64,000 bases of DNA, taken from Roseivirga pacifica. Lineage in GTDB: Bacteria > Bacteroidota > Bacteroidia > Cytophagales > Cyclobacteriaceae. The stretch spans positions 1,867,501-1,931,500 of the forward strand of contig NZ_FOIR01000001.1 in the NCBI RefSeq assembly GCF_900111145.1, given 5' to 3'. The position numbers and the translations under genes are program-made. Within the stretch, counting starts at the first letter, position 1. Every line of letters starts with the position of its first letter. Below, piece after piece: positions 34,017 through 42,817 of the stretch. The notes under the pieces were generated by a model that did no database searches, was not told the DNA's origin, and saw nothing but the letters and a program-made list of their open reading frames with translations.

Positions 34017-35516
34017 TTATTCAGAAAGTAGTTTTAGCAAAACCCCGTTTGTCCAACCAAAACCGTCTTGAACCGGATACTCACCACCGCCACTTAATAA
34101 AGAGGTATCGGCCACGTTGTACTTTTCCATTAGTTTTCCTGTGTTCTGAAATACCTTTTTATTGAGTGCAACCCATCTTGTTTTGATCGTATTGGCTAGC
34201 TCATTCAGACCGTAATTTCTCAAACCTTGAATGGCCATCCACTGTAGTGGTGCCCAGCCATTTGGTGCATCCCATTGCTGGCCAGAGGCGATGTTTGTGG
34301 TTAGTAATCCACCATCTGCAAGTAGTGCTGTTTCCAACGTTTTGGCGCAGGCTTCAGCCTGAGCTTTGGTTGCGATTTTAAAGTACAGAGGGTAAACCAT
34401 TGCGGCATTAATAGAAGCTGTGCATTCGCTATTTATCCAGTCAAAATCTGAAAAACACTGGGTGGTTTCATTCCAACAATACTTTAGAATGGCAGCCTGT
34501 CTGGCATTGGCCTTACTTTCAAAGCTTGCTGCTCTAGGCTCATCACCTTTTAGTTCATTGGCCTTACTTATCATCAATTCCAAATGGTAGAGCAGGCAGT
34601 TTAAGTCTACAGGTATTAGCTCGGTAGTACGGATTGTGCCTAGGTCGTTTGGCACTTTGCACCATCTTGAACTAAAATCCCAACCCGATTCACATGCTGC
34701 GCGAATGTTCAGTAAAGTGGTTTGGCCTTCAGCGCCCTTTTTCTCAATTAGTGCTATATCATCTTGGTACATTTCGGCCCTAGGGCTTGAGATATTGTCG
34801 AAGTAGCGGTTTAGGATTTCTCCTTCGCCAAGCCAAAGAGTACGCTTATGGGCACGCTTTGTCTGATGCAACTGGTTTGCGCCTTCCATCCAGAAACTGT
34901 ATTCTTTTTCAAGCGCTCCGGCATAATTTTCAAGCGTTTCTAGTCCTTTTATTTTTGCCAGCAAATCAACCATTAGGGAAAAGAAAGGCGGTTGAGATCG
35001 CCCTAAATAATAGGTTCTGTTGCCGTTGGGGATAAACCCAATTTCATTTAGCATCCAGCTAAAATTGTCTACCATGTGTTCAATCATTTCAACCTTGCCA
35101 CTTTCGGCCAAGCCCAGCATGGTGAAATAACTATCCCAGTAATAAATTTCGTTGAATCTACCACCAGGAACAATGTATGGATGGGGAAGCGGTATGCGAG
35201 TAGAGTAGAAGTCTTCAACTTCGGGCGTGCGCTGCAATACAGCCCAAAGCTTCTCAATATGATCTTCAATTGGTTTGCTGGTATCGCTTTGGTAGTTGCT
35301 GTCGTTCGGTGCGAACTTTAGAAAGTACTCATTGTAAAATGCCTGCAGATCGAAATTTGGTTGGCCCTTAAGCTTTCTATAAGCCTTCAATATTTTATCA
35401 GGCGAATCGTAGCTAATGGCGTCTGAAATTTCTTTGCCATCCTTCCATAGTCCAGAAGCATGTAGGTCGGTAAATAGTTCTTCAAGGTCTTTTTCTAAGT
35501 AAACAAGCTTCTTCAT
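34017..35516 (-). CDS. Cytoplasmic alpha,alpha-trehalase (GH37)
   Basis: The 499-residue protein hydrolyses trehalose to two glucose units. Both GH37 signature regions are present: PGGRFNEIYYWDSYFTMLGL (residues about 117-136) and QWDAPNGWAPLQWMAIQGL (about 425-443). ESGWDFSSRW carries the catalytic acid region and FGWTNG the end of the barrel. There is no signal peptide, so it acts in the cytosol, like TreF. It follows the family length and is likely involved in osmolyte turnover. It is not clustered with other sugar genes. Confidence 0.95.
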   Translation of the reverse strand: MKKLVYLEKDLEELFTDLHASGLWKDGKEISDAISYDSPDKILKAYRKLKGQPNFDLQAFYNEYFLKFAPNDSNYQSDTSKPIEDHIEKLWAVLQRTPEVEDFYSTRIPLPHPYIVPGGRFNEIYYWDSYFTMLGLAESGKVEMIEHMVDNFSWMLNEIGFIPNGNRTYYLGRSQPPFFSLMVDLLAKIKGLETLENYAGALEKEYSFWMEGANQLHQTKRAHKRTLWLGEGEILNRYFDNISSPRAEMYQDDIALIEKKGAEGQTTLLNIRAACESGWDFSSRWCKVPNDLGTIRTTELIPVDLNCLLYHLELMISKANELKGDEPRAASFESKANARQAAILKYCWNETTQCFSDFDWINSECTASINAAMVYPLYFKIATKAQAEACAKTLETALLADGGLLTTNIASGQQWDAPNGWAPLQWMAIQGLRNYGLNELANTIKTRWVALNKKVFQNTGKLMEKYNVADTSLLSGGGEYPVQDGFGWTNGVLLKLLSE

Positions 35517-35606
35517 GGCGGTTGATTATAAGGTAAGAACGATAAACCGTTCAAAACAATATACCCAATAAGGCTCATGGAAGAAAGCCTTTAGACCTAA
35601 GCGGTT

Positions 35607-35978
35607 TTACTTATTAATCATATGCAGTGCTGCCTTGTACACATACTCCCAAAAAGCATCTTTCAAGGGCTCTGAGAAGTTCGCTTTTTTTAACGCATCG
35701 TTCATATGACTGAGCCAAAGTGTGGCTTCTTTTTCACCTATTTCCCACTGGAAGTGGCGCCTGCGAAGCATCGGGTGGCCACGTTCGTCAGTATAGGTTT
35801 GGCGGCCTCCAAGGGCTTGGATGAAGAATAGTTTTAGCCGGTTTTTAGCCGGTTCTAGGTCTTCAGGGTATAGTTTACGAAGAACTTGATCTTTTTCTAT
35901 TCCCTCGTAAAAGTCATCTACAAGCTGAAGAATGTTGTCTTCTCCAATACTATCGTATAGCGTTTGTTGTTCTGCCAT
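35607..35978 (-). CDS. Truncated hemoglobin, group II-like
   Basis: The 2/2 globin of about 123 residues binds heme and probably scavenges O2 or NO. The marks are LYDSIGEDNILQLVDDFYEG, YPEDLEPAKNRLKLFFIQALGG, YTDERGHPMLRRRHFQW with the proximal His in RRRHFQ, and WLSHMNDAL with the conserved Trp of group II. I placed the start at ATG 35978 (MAEQQTLYDSIG); a start four codons upstream is possible. It is about 90 nt upstream of trehalase on the same strand, with a weak hairpin (AAGGCT..AGCCTT, 35570-35591) between them. Confidence 0.92.
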   Translation of the reverse strand: MAEQQTLYDSIGEDNILQLVDDFYEGIEKDQVLRKLYPEDLEPAKNRLKLFFIQALGGRQTYTDERGHPMLRRRHFQWEIGEKEATLWLSHMNDALKKANFSEPLKDAFWEYVYKAALHMINK

Positions 35979-36051
35979 AATTTGGTGCAAATTAGGTCGT
36001 GGCTATTTCTCTTTCAAAAAAGTGTTAGAAAGAAGTGTTTCGAAATGTCGA

Positions 36052-37302
36052 TCAAACGGCACTTAGTGCCTGCTTTACATCCTTTATTATGTCTTCAGGG
36101 TTTTCTATACCCACCGAAATTCTAACAAGGTTTGGCGTAATACCAGACTTTAGCCTATCCGCTTCGTCCATGTTAGAGCTGCTCATGGTGTAGGGGTGCG
36201 AGGCCAGGGTTTCGGTACTGCCCAGAGATATGGCCAGTTGCACCAGCTGCAGCGCGTTTAAAAACCTAAAGGCTTCGGATTCTCCTCCTTTTATTTCTAC
36301 GGCCATCATTGCCCCGGCCGAGGTGTACTGCTTTTTATAAAGCCCATAATCGGCATCTTCTTCTGTTAAAGTGCCCAAAAAGTGAAGCCTTTCTACATTA
36401 GGGTGCCCCGCCAGGAAGTCTGCAAGTTTGGCCGCATTGGCTGCTTGCTTTTCCATTCTCAGGCCTATTGTTTCTAAACTTCTGCTCAAAAGCCAAGAGG
36501 TAAAAGGCGAGGCGGTGTTGCCTAAAATGGCACGTTTCTTTTTGATTTCTTTTAGGTAAATGTCTTTACCAGAAGCTGCGCCAGCAATAATGTCGCTATG
36601 CCCGCCAATGTATTTGGTAGCTGAGTAAACATTTATGTCTGCACCGTGGGCAAGTGGCTTTTGGAAAATAGGTCCCATGTAGGTGTTGTCAGCAACAATT
36701 ACTGGGTGAATGCCTTCTTGATTGATCTCCTGCCTTAATTCGTCAAGCGCACTAATGTCGGTAAGGGCGAGTGTTGGGTTAGCTGGGGTTTCCACATAAA
36801 TCACCTTGAGTTTTTTGGCGTTTTGGTGCGCCATAAGCTTCTCTTTTATCTGCTCTTTGGTGTCACTTGGGTCGAATTCTACATAATCGATTCCAAAATT
36901 CACCAAATGCTTTTTAATAAACGCATCGGTGCCGCCATAAAGGGGAGTGGACATTAAAATAAGGTCGCCCGCATTGCAAAAGGTAAGCAAGGTAGTAGAA
37001 ATTGCCGCCATGCCACTTTCAAAGAAAGCAGCATCTTCTGCGCCATCTAGCTTGGCCAAACGGTACTCTGCGGTAATGGCATTTGGGTGGTTTAAGCGGG
37101 TGTAAATTAGGCTGGCGTTACGTTCCTCTAAAGGGGCCTCACCTGTAGCTTTTTGAAAGAATGCTTTGCCTTCTTCTGCAGTATTAAACTTGAAAGTAGA
37201 GGTTTGGTAAATTGGAGGTTTGATGGAGTTGTGTGCTGAAGTTGCATCATAACCACCAGCTATTGCTAAGCTTTCTGCTGTAAAATCTTGCTCGTTTTTC
37301 AT
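36052..37302 (-). CDS. Cys/Met metabolism PLP-dependent lyase/synthase
   Basis: The 416-residue PLP enzyme is a paralog of MetZ in this window. It has YTRLNHPNAITAEYRLAKLDG, FESGMAAIS, TPLYGGTDAF, VETPANPTLAL, ADNTYMGP and the PLP-lysine in VYSATKYIGGHSD. The C-terminal SLGSTETLASHPYTMS fits the methionine gamma-lyase / cystathionine lyase branch. The Cys that defines true methionine gamma-lyase (as in LYGCT) is Gly here (LYGGT), so gamma-lyase activity on methionine is doubtful. It is coupled to the NfeD gene by a four-base overlap. Confidence 0.88.
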   Translation of the reverse strand: MKNEQDFTAESLAIAGGYDATSAHNSIKPPIYQTSTFKFNTAEEGKAFFQKATGEAPLEERNASLIYTRLNHPNAITAEYRLAKLDGAEDAAFFESGMAAISTTLLTFCNAGDLILMSTPLYGGTDAFIKKHLVNFGIDYVEFDPSDTKEQIKEKLMAHQNAKKLKVIYVETPANPTLALTDISALDELRQEINQEGIHPVIVADNTYMGPIFQKPLAHGADINVYSATKYIGGHSDIIAGAASGKDIYLKEIKKKRAILGNTASPFTSWLLSRSLETIGLRMEKQAANAAKLADFLAGHPNVERLHFLGTLTEEDADYGLYKKQYTSAGAMMAVEIKGGESEAFRFLNALQLVQLAISLGSTETLASHPYTMSSSNMDEADRLKSGITPNLVRISVGIENPEDIIKDVKQALSAV

Positions 37303-38699
37303 GATTTAATTGCTCTTACTTGTAAGGAAGTACCTTCTTGTTTTACCACTTTTACTTTTTCGCCCTGCTCAATATATTCTCCTCGGGTGTAGGCATCATA
37401 AATTTCGTCCTCAATTTCAACCCTTCCACTTGGGCGTAGTATGGTTGCCGCAACACCTGCTTTTCCAACAAGGTTTTCGGTGTAGAAAGTTGCCGTATAA
37501 CCTTCCGATTTTTGCTGTGTATTCATTAAGGCTACTCTGCTAAACATTTTGGACTGTGTAATTCTATATCCAAAAAGTATAAGCAGCAAAATAGAGCCGA
37601 AAACGCCTACCATTACTACAGTTGCAGCTTCGGTAATTTCACCGGTTGGCACGTAGTCAAAGTTGAAATTGTCGTTGCCAAGCATCATAAAAATGAGCGA
37701 GCCAACGGTACAAATAATACCAAGAATACCGGCCACGCCAAACCCAGGAATCACGAATATTTCGAGCGCTATTAAAACAATACCGACAAAGAAAGCCGCA
37801 ATTTCCCAGTTGCTTGCTAGGCCATTGAGGTAGTAAGGTACCAAGTACAAAACCAGTGCTACGCCTGCTGCGGCCAATGGAAAACCAACTCCGGGTGTTT
37901 GTAGCTCAAAGAAAATTCCACCGGTAATTACCAAAATGAGCAGACCACTTACCACAGGGTTTAAAAAGAAGGCAATGATCTTTTCTGTACCAGAAAGTTC
38001 GTACTCAATTAGCTCATAATCGTAAATGGCATTCTTCTCTATGATGTCTCGAATACTGGCTACTTCTGCTTCGCAATAGCCATTTTTAATAGCTTCCGTA
38101 GTGGTAAAGGTGATGATTTTGCCGTCCTCCGTTACGCCATCAATCTCCACGCGTTCGTCAACCATGCCTTCGGCAATTAGCGGGTCACGGCCGTTTTCTT
38201 CGGCTGTAGAGCGCATAATACTACGCATGTAAGATTGGTATTTGTCTGGTGCTTGGCTGCCATCGGTTCCATTTACCACTGTAGCGGCTCCAATGTTGGC
38301 TCCTGGCACCATGTAAATGCTATCGCAAGCAATGGAAATTAACGCTCCGGCAGAGGCTGCATCGTTGTTGATGTACACCCAAACTGGCTTGTCGTATTCT
38401 AAAATTCTTGTTCGAATATCGTTGGCATCGTTTACGGCACCACCATAGGTGTCCATATCAATTATTACAATGTCGGCATCTATTTCGGTGGCTTGGGTAA
38501 GTGCTAGGTCAACATAGCGATTCATACGAGGATCTATGTCGCCACGAATCTCCATGACGAAAATTCGTTTGTCCTTATCCTTTTCCTGTGCACTCAGCCA
38601 AGCTACTGTGGTTAGCAATAATATGCTGGTAGCTACAATTGCCCGCACTACATTTTTAATTCCTTTGATGCCCACTATATTCCCGTATTTTTGCTTCAA
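37299..38699 (-). CDS. NfeD-family membrane serine protease (long form)
   Basis: The 466-residue protein has an N-terminal membrane segment (residues about 18-37), a ClpP-class protease domain and a C-terminal membrane plus NfeD OB-fold domain. The protease domain has DMDTYGGAVNDAN, the nucleophile in NNDAASAGALIS and a candidate Lys in DKYQSYMRS. About four membrane helices span residues 240-385. The OB domain near the end includes GRVEIEDEIYDAYTRGEYIE. NfeD proteases act with stomatin-like partners in membrane protein quality control. No stomatin gene is adjacent; the following gene is the PLP enzyme. Confidence 0.93.
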   Translation of the reverse strand: MKQKYGNIVGIKGIKNVVRAIVATSILLLTTVAWLSAQEKDKDKRIFVMEIRGDIDPRMNRYVDLALTQATEIDADIVIIDMDTYGGAVNDANDIRTRILEYDKPVWVYINNDAASAGALISIACDSIYMVPGANIGAATVVNGTDGSQAPDKYQSYMRSIMRSTAEENGRDPLIAEGMVDERVEIDGVTEDGKIITFTTTEAIKNGYCEAEVASIRDIIEKNAIYDYELIEYELSGTEKIIAFFLNPVVSGLLILVITGGIFFELQTPGVGFPLAAAGVALVLYLVPYYLNGLASNWEIAAFFVGIVLIALEIFVIPGFGVAGILGIICTVGSLIFMMLGNDNFNFDYVPTGEITEAATVVMVGVFGSILLLILFGYRITQSKMFSRVALMNTQQKSEGYTATFYTENLVGKAGVAATILRPSGRVEIEDEIYDAYTRGEYIEQGEKVKVVKQEGTSLQVRAIKS

Positions 38700-38715
38700 A
38701 TTACAAAGAAAGGCA

Positions 38716-39483
38716 TTGTCAATTCAACTTGAACCTGATTTTTCATTACCGTTTTTAACTGACATCTGGGAGATTCGTCAGGCGGGTGATCGGCTGCTAA
38801 TAACCACCAGAGATAGCCAAGCACTTGAGGTGAGTTTTGCTTTGTTCGAAATAAGTAAGCAGGAGTTTCTTTGGCAGAATTTAGCTTTTGAAGAATCGTG
38901 GTGGATAAGTGCTTACCAATTTACTGGCGATTTCGTGGTCTTTCAGACTTATAACGATACGCAAGATATAGAGGCGCGCACCGCCTTTGCTTTTGATGTA
39001 GAACAGGAAGAAGCACTGTGGTCCATAGAGCAGGTTAAGCTGCAAATGGTTAACGACAAAGTGTTACGCTATACGTCCGAAGAGGGTGATGCCGCCCTGA
39101 TTGAAATTGCCACGGGGCAATTAGTGGAGGAGTTAATACCTTCTAAGCAGGACGAAGCAGCGGCTTTTCCCTTAACCTATGAGGCTGAATCGAAGCATGC
39201 GGCAACACTAAATAGGTTTCTTCAGAAAAAGTGCGGGGTGGAATTGGTCGGTGGCATCGACTACCTCGAACATAACGAGCTAATTTTAATTAGCGGAAAT
39301 TTTAAGGAAGAAGATACCTATTCGCTGCATTTGTTCGTATTTGATGTGGAGGGAAATTTACTGCTTCACGAAATCATGGAAAATGATTTGAATGGCCTTG
39401 CTTCTGGTACATTTTTTATCGTAAATCAAGCCCTTATATTTGTTAAGGAAAAAAGAGAAATCATCTTTTATCAGTTGAAATAG
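38716..39483 (+). CDS. DUF4905 protein (TTG start)
   Basis: This protein of about 256 residues belongs to the Bacteroidota DUF4905 family: LEPDFSLPFLTDIWEIRQ, FALFEISKQEFLWQNLAFEE and WWISAYQFTGDFVVFQTYND (residues about 6-90). A longer in-frame start at 38536 would run antisense inside the NfeD gene and give an unlikely sequence. I therefore chose TTG 38716, which is preceded by AAGAAAGG, a rare good ribosome-binding site here. The NfeD gene starts 16 nt away on the other strand. Function unknown; it is co-transcribed with the LysM gene 1 nt downstream. Confidence 0.82.
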   Translation: MSIQLEPDFSLPFLTDIWEIRQAGDRLLITTRDSQALEVSFALFEISKQEFLWQNLAFEESWWISAYQFTGDFVVFQTYNDTQDIEARTAFAFDVEQEEALWSIEQVKLQMVNDKVLRYTSEEGDAALIEIATGQLVEELIPSKQDEAAAFPLTYEAESKHAATLNRFLQKKCGVELVGGIDYLEHNELILISGNFKEEDTYSLHLFVFDVEGNLLLHEIMENDLNGLASGTFFIVNQALIFVKEKREIIFYQLK

Positions 39484-39484
39484 C

Positions 39485-40357
39485 ATGAGGAAATTTTATT
39501 CACTAATCATATTGTTAGTTGTTGGTCTTACAAGTGTATCTGCACAAACAGATTCTTTAAGAATGGAGCAAGAAGGAGGGAAAAACTTTGTGATTCATAA
39601 AGTGCTTTCTGGCCAAACGCTTTATTCGCTTTCCAAAAGATACCTGACTTCTGTAGATGCTATAAAGAAAGAAAACCCAACATTGGCGAGTGGGTTGCAA
39701 GTGGGGCAAACATTAAAGATTCCTTATGGCGGCAATGTAAGTGCTGCGCCAGCCAGTGCTACTGTTACCAATGAAATTACTCACACAGTAGCTGCGGGTG
39801 AAACACTTTTCGCCATTTCTAGAAAATACAATGTTGCAGTAGCGGATATTAAAGCATGGAATAGCCTTTCGTCCAACTCATTGGCGCTAAACCAAAAGCT
39901 TAAGATTAGGCAAGAAAAGGCAGTTTCTCCTCAAGAAGTTAGCCAGCCACAAACAACTACCGAGCAGCCAGAAGAAGTAACACCGACAACAACTGCACCT
40001 AGCGAGCAACCAACTGAAACTCCAAAGACAGATGAAGTGCTTGTGATTGAAGAAGCACCTCAAAACAACTATCCAGGTAGCGAATTTAAGCAATATGAGG
40101 TAGAGGGTGTTGCCGAAGTAATTGAGGAAGATGAGCCATCTTCTAAGTTCTTTGCTTTACACAGAACAGCCAAAATTGGTACTGTTATTAAGGTGAGAAA
40201 CTTAATGAATGACCTTACGGTGTACGTGCGTGTAGTAGGTACAATTCCTGAAACTACCGATAATGAAAATGTGATCATTAAGCTGAATAAAAGGGCTTAT
40301 GATAACCTGAAAGCCATTGATAAGCGCTTTAGGGTTGAATTGAGCTATTTCAACTAA
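39485..40357 (+). CDS. Exported double-LysM protein
   Basis: The 290-residue protein has a signal peptide ending near TSVSAQTD. Two LysM domains bind peptidoglycan: KVLSGQTLYSLSKRYLTSVD (about 39-82) and TVAAGETLFAISRKYNVAVA (about 101-142). A Glu/Pro/Thr-rich linker (about 150-190) leads to a C-terminal beta-barrel-like domain (FFALHRTAKIGTVIKVRN, VYVRVVGTIPETTDNENVII) resembling the DPBB/RlpA-like part of such proteins. It probably helps cell-wall remodelling. The TIGR02757 gene starts at the base after its stop codon. Confidence 0.9.
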   Translation: MRKFYSLIILLVVGLTSVSAQTDSLRMEQEGGKNFVIHKVLSGQTLYSLSKRYLTSVDAIKKENPTLASGLQVGQTLKIPYGGNVSAAPASATVTNEITHTVAAGETLFAISRKYNVAVADIKAWNSLSSNSLALNQKLKIRQEKAVSPQEVSQPQTTTEQPEEVTPTTTAPSEQPTETPKTDEVLVIEEAPQNNYPGSEFKQYEVEGVAEVIEEDEPSSKFFALHRTAKIGTVIKVRNLMNDLTVYVRVVGTIPETTDNENVIIKLNKRAYDNLKAIDKRFRVELSYFN

Positions 40358-41140
40358 ATGAGCGCTCAGCAATTTGAGGAGTTAAAAGACTTTCTCGACA
40401 TGAAAGTTGGGCAGTACAACGACCCTGGCTTTATTCCCAACGACCCGATTACTATTCCACATCAGTATGCTAAAAAGCAGGATATTGAGATCACGGGTTT
40501 TTGGGCTTCTATTTTAGCATGGGGGCAACGCAAAACCATTATTAATAAATGCCGCGAGCTATTTGAAATGATGGATAACAGTCCGCATGATTTTATTCTA
40601 AGTCATACGGATGCGGACTTAAAACCCTTCCTAAACTTTAAGCATAGGACTTTTAACGATGTAGATACACTTTACTTTATTGAGGTACTCAAATGGCTCT
40701 ATTCGGAGAATGAATCTTTGGAAGATGCTTTTCTTACAGGAATGAATGACCAATCAGCAACGATTGAATCTGGCCTGATCGGTTTTAGAGACTTATTTTT
40801 CAGCTTGCCTGATGCACCACAAAGAACGACAAAGCATATTGCTACACCGGCCAGAAAGTCGGCTTGTAAGCGGTTGAATATGTTTTTGCGCTGGATGGTA
40901 CGGAATGATGAAAATGGAGTGGATTTTGGACTTTGGCAAAGGATAAAGCCCAGTCAATTGGTATGCCCATGCGATGTGCATGTTGAGCGCGTAGCGCGCA
41001 AGCTAGGCTTGGTTGCCCGCCAACAAAGCGATTGGCAAATGGCACTTGAACTTACCGAAAACCTTCGCCAGTTCGATCCAAATGACCCGGTGAAGTACGA
41101 CTTCGCCCTCTTCGGTTTAGGAATAGAAGAGAAGTTTTGA
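40358..41140 (+). CDS. TIGR02757 (DUF2400) family protein
   Basis: The 260-residue soluble protein matches TIGR02757. The marks are YNDPGFIPNDPITIPHQY, EITGFWASILAWGQRKTII, MMDNSPHDFI, and ARKSACKRLNMFLRWMVR followed by WQRIKPSQLVCPCDVHVERV. The fold is related to HhH base-excision glycosylases, but a catalytic Lys is not conserved, so the biochemical role is unknown. Its ATG follows the LysM stop directly (TAAATG), indicating a DUF4905-LysM-TIGR02757 operon. The stop is 8 nt before an intergenic repeat. Confidence 0.92.
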   Translation: MSAQQFEELKDFLDMKVGQYNDPGFIPNDPITIPHQYAKKQDIEITGFWASILAWGQRKTIINKCRELFEMMDNSPHDFILSHTDADLKPFLNFKHRTFNDVDTLYFIEVLKWLYSENESLEDAFLTGMNDQSATIESGLIGFRDLFFSLPDAPQRTTKHIATPARKSACKRLNMFLRWMVRNDENGVDFGLWQRIKPSQLVCPCDVHVERVARKLGLVARQQSDWQMALELTENLRQFDPNDPVKYDFALFGLGIEEKF

Positions 41141-41148
41141 AAGTCGGA

Positions 41149-41256
41149 AGACAGCCTGCCTACACAAGTTGCGGCAGGTAAAAAGACGGGAGACCGAAGA
41201 CGGAAGTCGGAAGTCAGAGAATCTGAAACTGTGGCATCCCTTCAGGGACTGAGGGT
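41149..41256. repeat. Intergenic repeat, copy 2 (heptamer array between two hairpins)
   Basis: Same order as the copy at 17365-17476: GACAGCCTGCCTACA, TTGCGGCAGGTAAAA, a run of 7-bp units (aagacgg, gagaccg, aagacgg, aagtcgg, aagtcag at 41183-41217), and GGCATCCCTTCAGGGACTGA. The ends are nearly identical between copies while the middle has diverged. Confidence 0.7.
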
Positions 41257-41313
41257 GTATCCACCGCTCAATTACTGTTTACCAGTTCAAGAACTCCCTA
41301 ATTTAACACTCTA

Positions 41314-41385
41314 CTAGTTTACCAATTCACCAGTTTACCAATTCCCTAATCTACTAGTTCACTAGTCAACCGGCTCGCCAATTTT
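41314..41385. repeat. Degenerate tandem octamer array
   Basis: Nine consecutive 8-bp units of the form C(C/T)A(A/G)TT(T/C)A run from 41314 to the pyrE stop: ctagttta, ccaattca, ccagttta, ccaattcc, ctaatcta, ctagttca, ctagtcaa, ccggctcg, ccaatttt. Earlier, less regular units (taccagttca) extend back to about 41275. The period is exact although the units vary. Confidence 0.65.
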
Positions 41386-42034
41386 ACTTACCCCAAACAG
41401 AAGGGTCTTTTCTCCACTCTTCGAGAGAAGCCAAGTCTTTTACTCCAACATAGCCTAGGTCTTTGGCAATTTCTAGCATGGTAGAGTAGTCGCTTAGGGT
41501 GTGTAGTTCAATGCCGGCTTTTTCAAAGTTTTCATCAGCCAGAGGGAAACCGTAGGTGAAGATTGCCAACATGCCCAGTACTTCTACTTTTGCAACTTTT
41601 AGCGCTTCAGAGGCTTTAATTGAGCTTCCTCCGGTGGAAATAAGGTCTTCAATAACTACCACCTTTTGGCCTTCAATGGCTTTACCTTCAATCAGGTTTT
41701 CCATACCGTGGCCTTTTGGTTTAGAGCGAACATATAAAAATGGTAAACCTAATTCTTCGGCCAACAAAGCACCTTGAGGAATACCTGCCGTGGCAACTCC
41801 GGCAATGGCTTCTGCATCCGGGAAATGGGTTTTTACAGCCTCGGCTAATTTAGACTTTATGTAAGTTCTAATCTCAGGAAAAGATAGCGAAAGGCGGTTG
41901 TCGCAGTAAATAGGAGACTTCCAGCCCGAAGCCCAAGTAAATGGATTTTCAACGCTCAGTTTTATGGCTTCTATTCTTAATAATTCTGACGCTACTTTCA
42001 ACGCAACTTCCTTCATCTTTTCTGAATTTTCCAT
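41384..42034 (-). CDS. pyrE: Orotate phosphoribosyltransferase
   Basis: The 216-residue PRTase makes OMP from orotate and PRPP in pyrimidine synthesis. The PRPP loop VVVIEDLISTGGSSIKASEAL (residues about 121-141) and the orotate-side segments ASGWKSPIYCDNR and AGVATAGIPQGALLA are present, with SKPKGHGMENLIEG carrying the mobile loop. Length and pattern are normal. It is transcribed away from the adjacent NUDIX gene and ends inside the octamer array. Confidence 0.96.
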   Translation of the reverse strand: MENSEKMKEVALKVASELLRIEAIKLSVENPFTWASGWKSPIYCDNRLSLSFPEIRTYIKSKLAEAVKTHFPDAEAIAGVATAGIPQGALLAEELGLPFLYVRSKPKGHGMENLIEGKAIEGQKVVVIEDLISTGGSSIKASEALKVAKVEVLGMLAIFTYGFPLADENFEKAGIELHTLSDYSTMLEIAKDLGYVGVKDLASLEEWRKDPSVWGK

Positions 42035-42127
42035 GGCGCGAATTTACTAGTTATTTTATCAAAATGAGCCCTTAGGTTTTTACTTAGTTAAGATTTTTTC
42101 CTCATATTGGAAGCAAAATTTTGCTGA

Positions 42128-42817
42128 ATGCGAATCTACATCAAAGACAAGCCACTCAGGATTAAACAACCTGAGAACATCGGAAAGCAAGAGGAGTACG
42201 ATGTGGTTCTTGAAGCAGATGACTTATTAATTAACGAGAAGCTTTTTAAAGGCAAGCTGCTTATTCTAAATGCGAATAATGCGGTGATTAAGTCGATACT
42301 TTTTATTCTTCACAACAAGAAATTGAAATTGCTGGAGTCGGTAACCATTGAAACCGAAAACTACACTGATTCTGTTGAGTACATCAAAAGTAAGTTTAAG
42401 ATCATTAAAGCTGCCGGTGGAGTGGTTTATGGTGATGGAAAACTGTTGATGATTCACCGTTTGGGTAAATGGGATTTACCTAAAGGGAAGATAGAAGGCA
42501 AGGAGTCGGTAGAAATGGGGGCCAAACGCGAAGTGGAAGAGGAGTGCAATGTGAAGGTAAGGTTGAAAGACAAAGTTTGCACCACTTGGCACACCTATAC
42601 AAAGGGAGAGAAAAGCATACTGAAAAAAACCGTTTGGTTTCAGATGGAATGCTTAGACGACTCGAAAATGGCGCCACAATTTGAAGAAGGTATTACCGAA
42701 GTAAAGTGGATGACCAAAAAGGAGGTAGATGTAGCTATGTACAATACCTTTGAGTCTATTAAGCACGTTTATAAGAAGTTCCGAAAGAAGAAACAGCTGT
42801 CTTCTCAGAGCATATAA
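42128..42817 (+). CDS. NUDIX hydrolase with N-terminal Bacteroidota domain
   Basis: The 229-residue protein has an extra N-terminal domain (residues 1-90, beginning MRIYIKDKPLRIKQPE) followed by a NUDIX domain. The Nudix box is GKIEGKESVEMGAKREVEEE (about 121-140), with Cys replacing the usual Gly in the next residues. AAGGVVYGDGKLLMIHRLGKWDLPKG precedes it (positions about 97-122). The substrate is likely a nucleoside diphosphate derivative. It overlaps the 3' end of convergent coaD by 13 bases. Confidence 0.88.
   Translation: MRIYIKDKPLRIKQPENIGKQEEYDVVLEADDLLINEKLFKGKLLILNANNAVIKSILFILHNKKLKLLESVTIETENYTDSVEYIKSKFKIIKAAGGVVYGDGKLLMIHRLGKWDLPKGKIEGKESVEMGAKREVEEECNVKVRLKDKVCTTWHTYTKGEKSILKKTVWFQMECLDDSKMAPQFEEGITEVKWMTKKEVDVAMYNTFESIKHVYKKFRKKKQLSSQSI

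Noticed and set aside
35537-35552. GAACG..CGTTC inverted repeat upstream of trehalase as an operator
   Set aside because: Only 5-bp arms with a 6-bp spacer and no regulator gene nearby, so chance is a sufficient explanation.
41183-41385. CRISPR-like array from the regular repeats
   Set aside because: The units are 7 and 8 bp, abut each other and have no spacers or cas genes.
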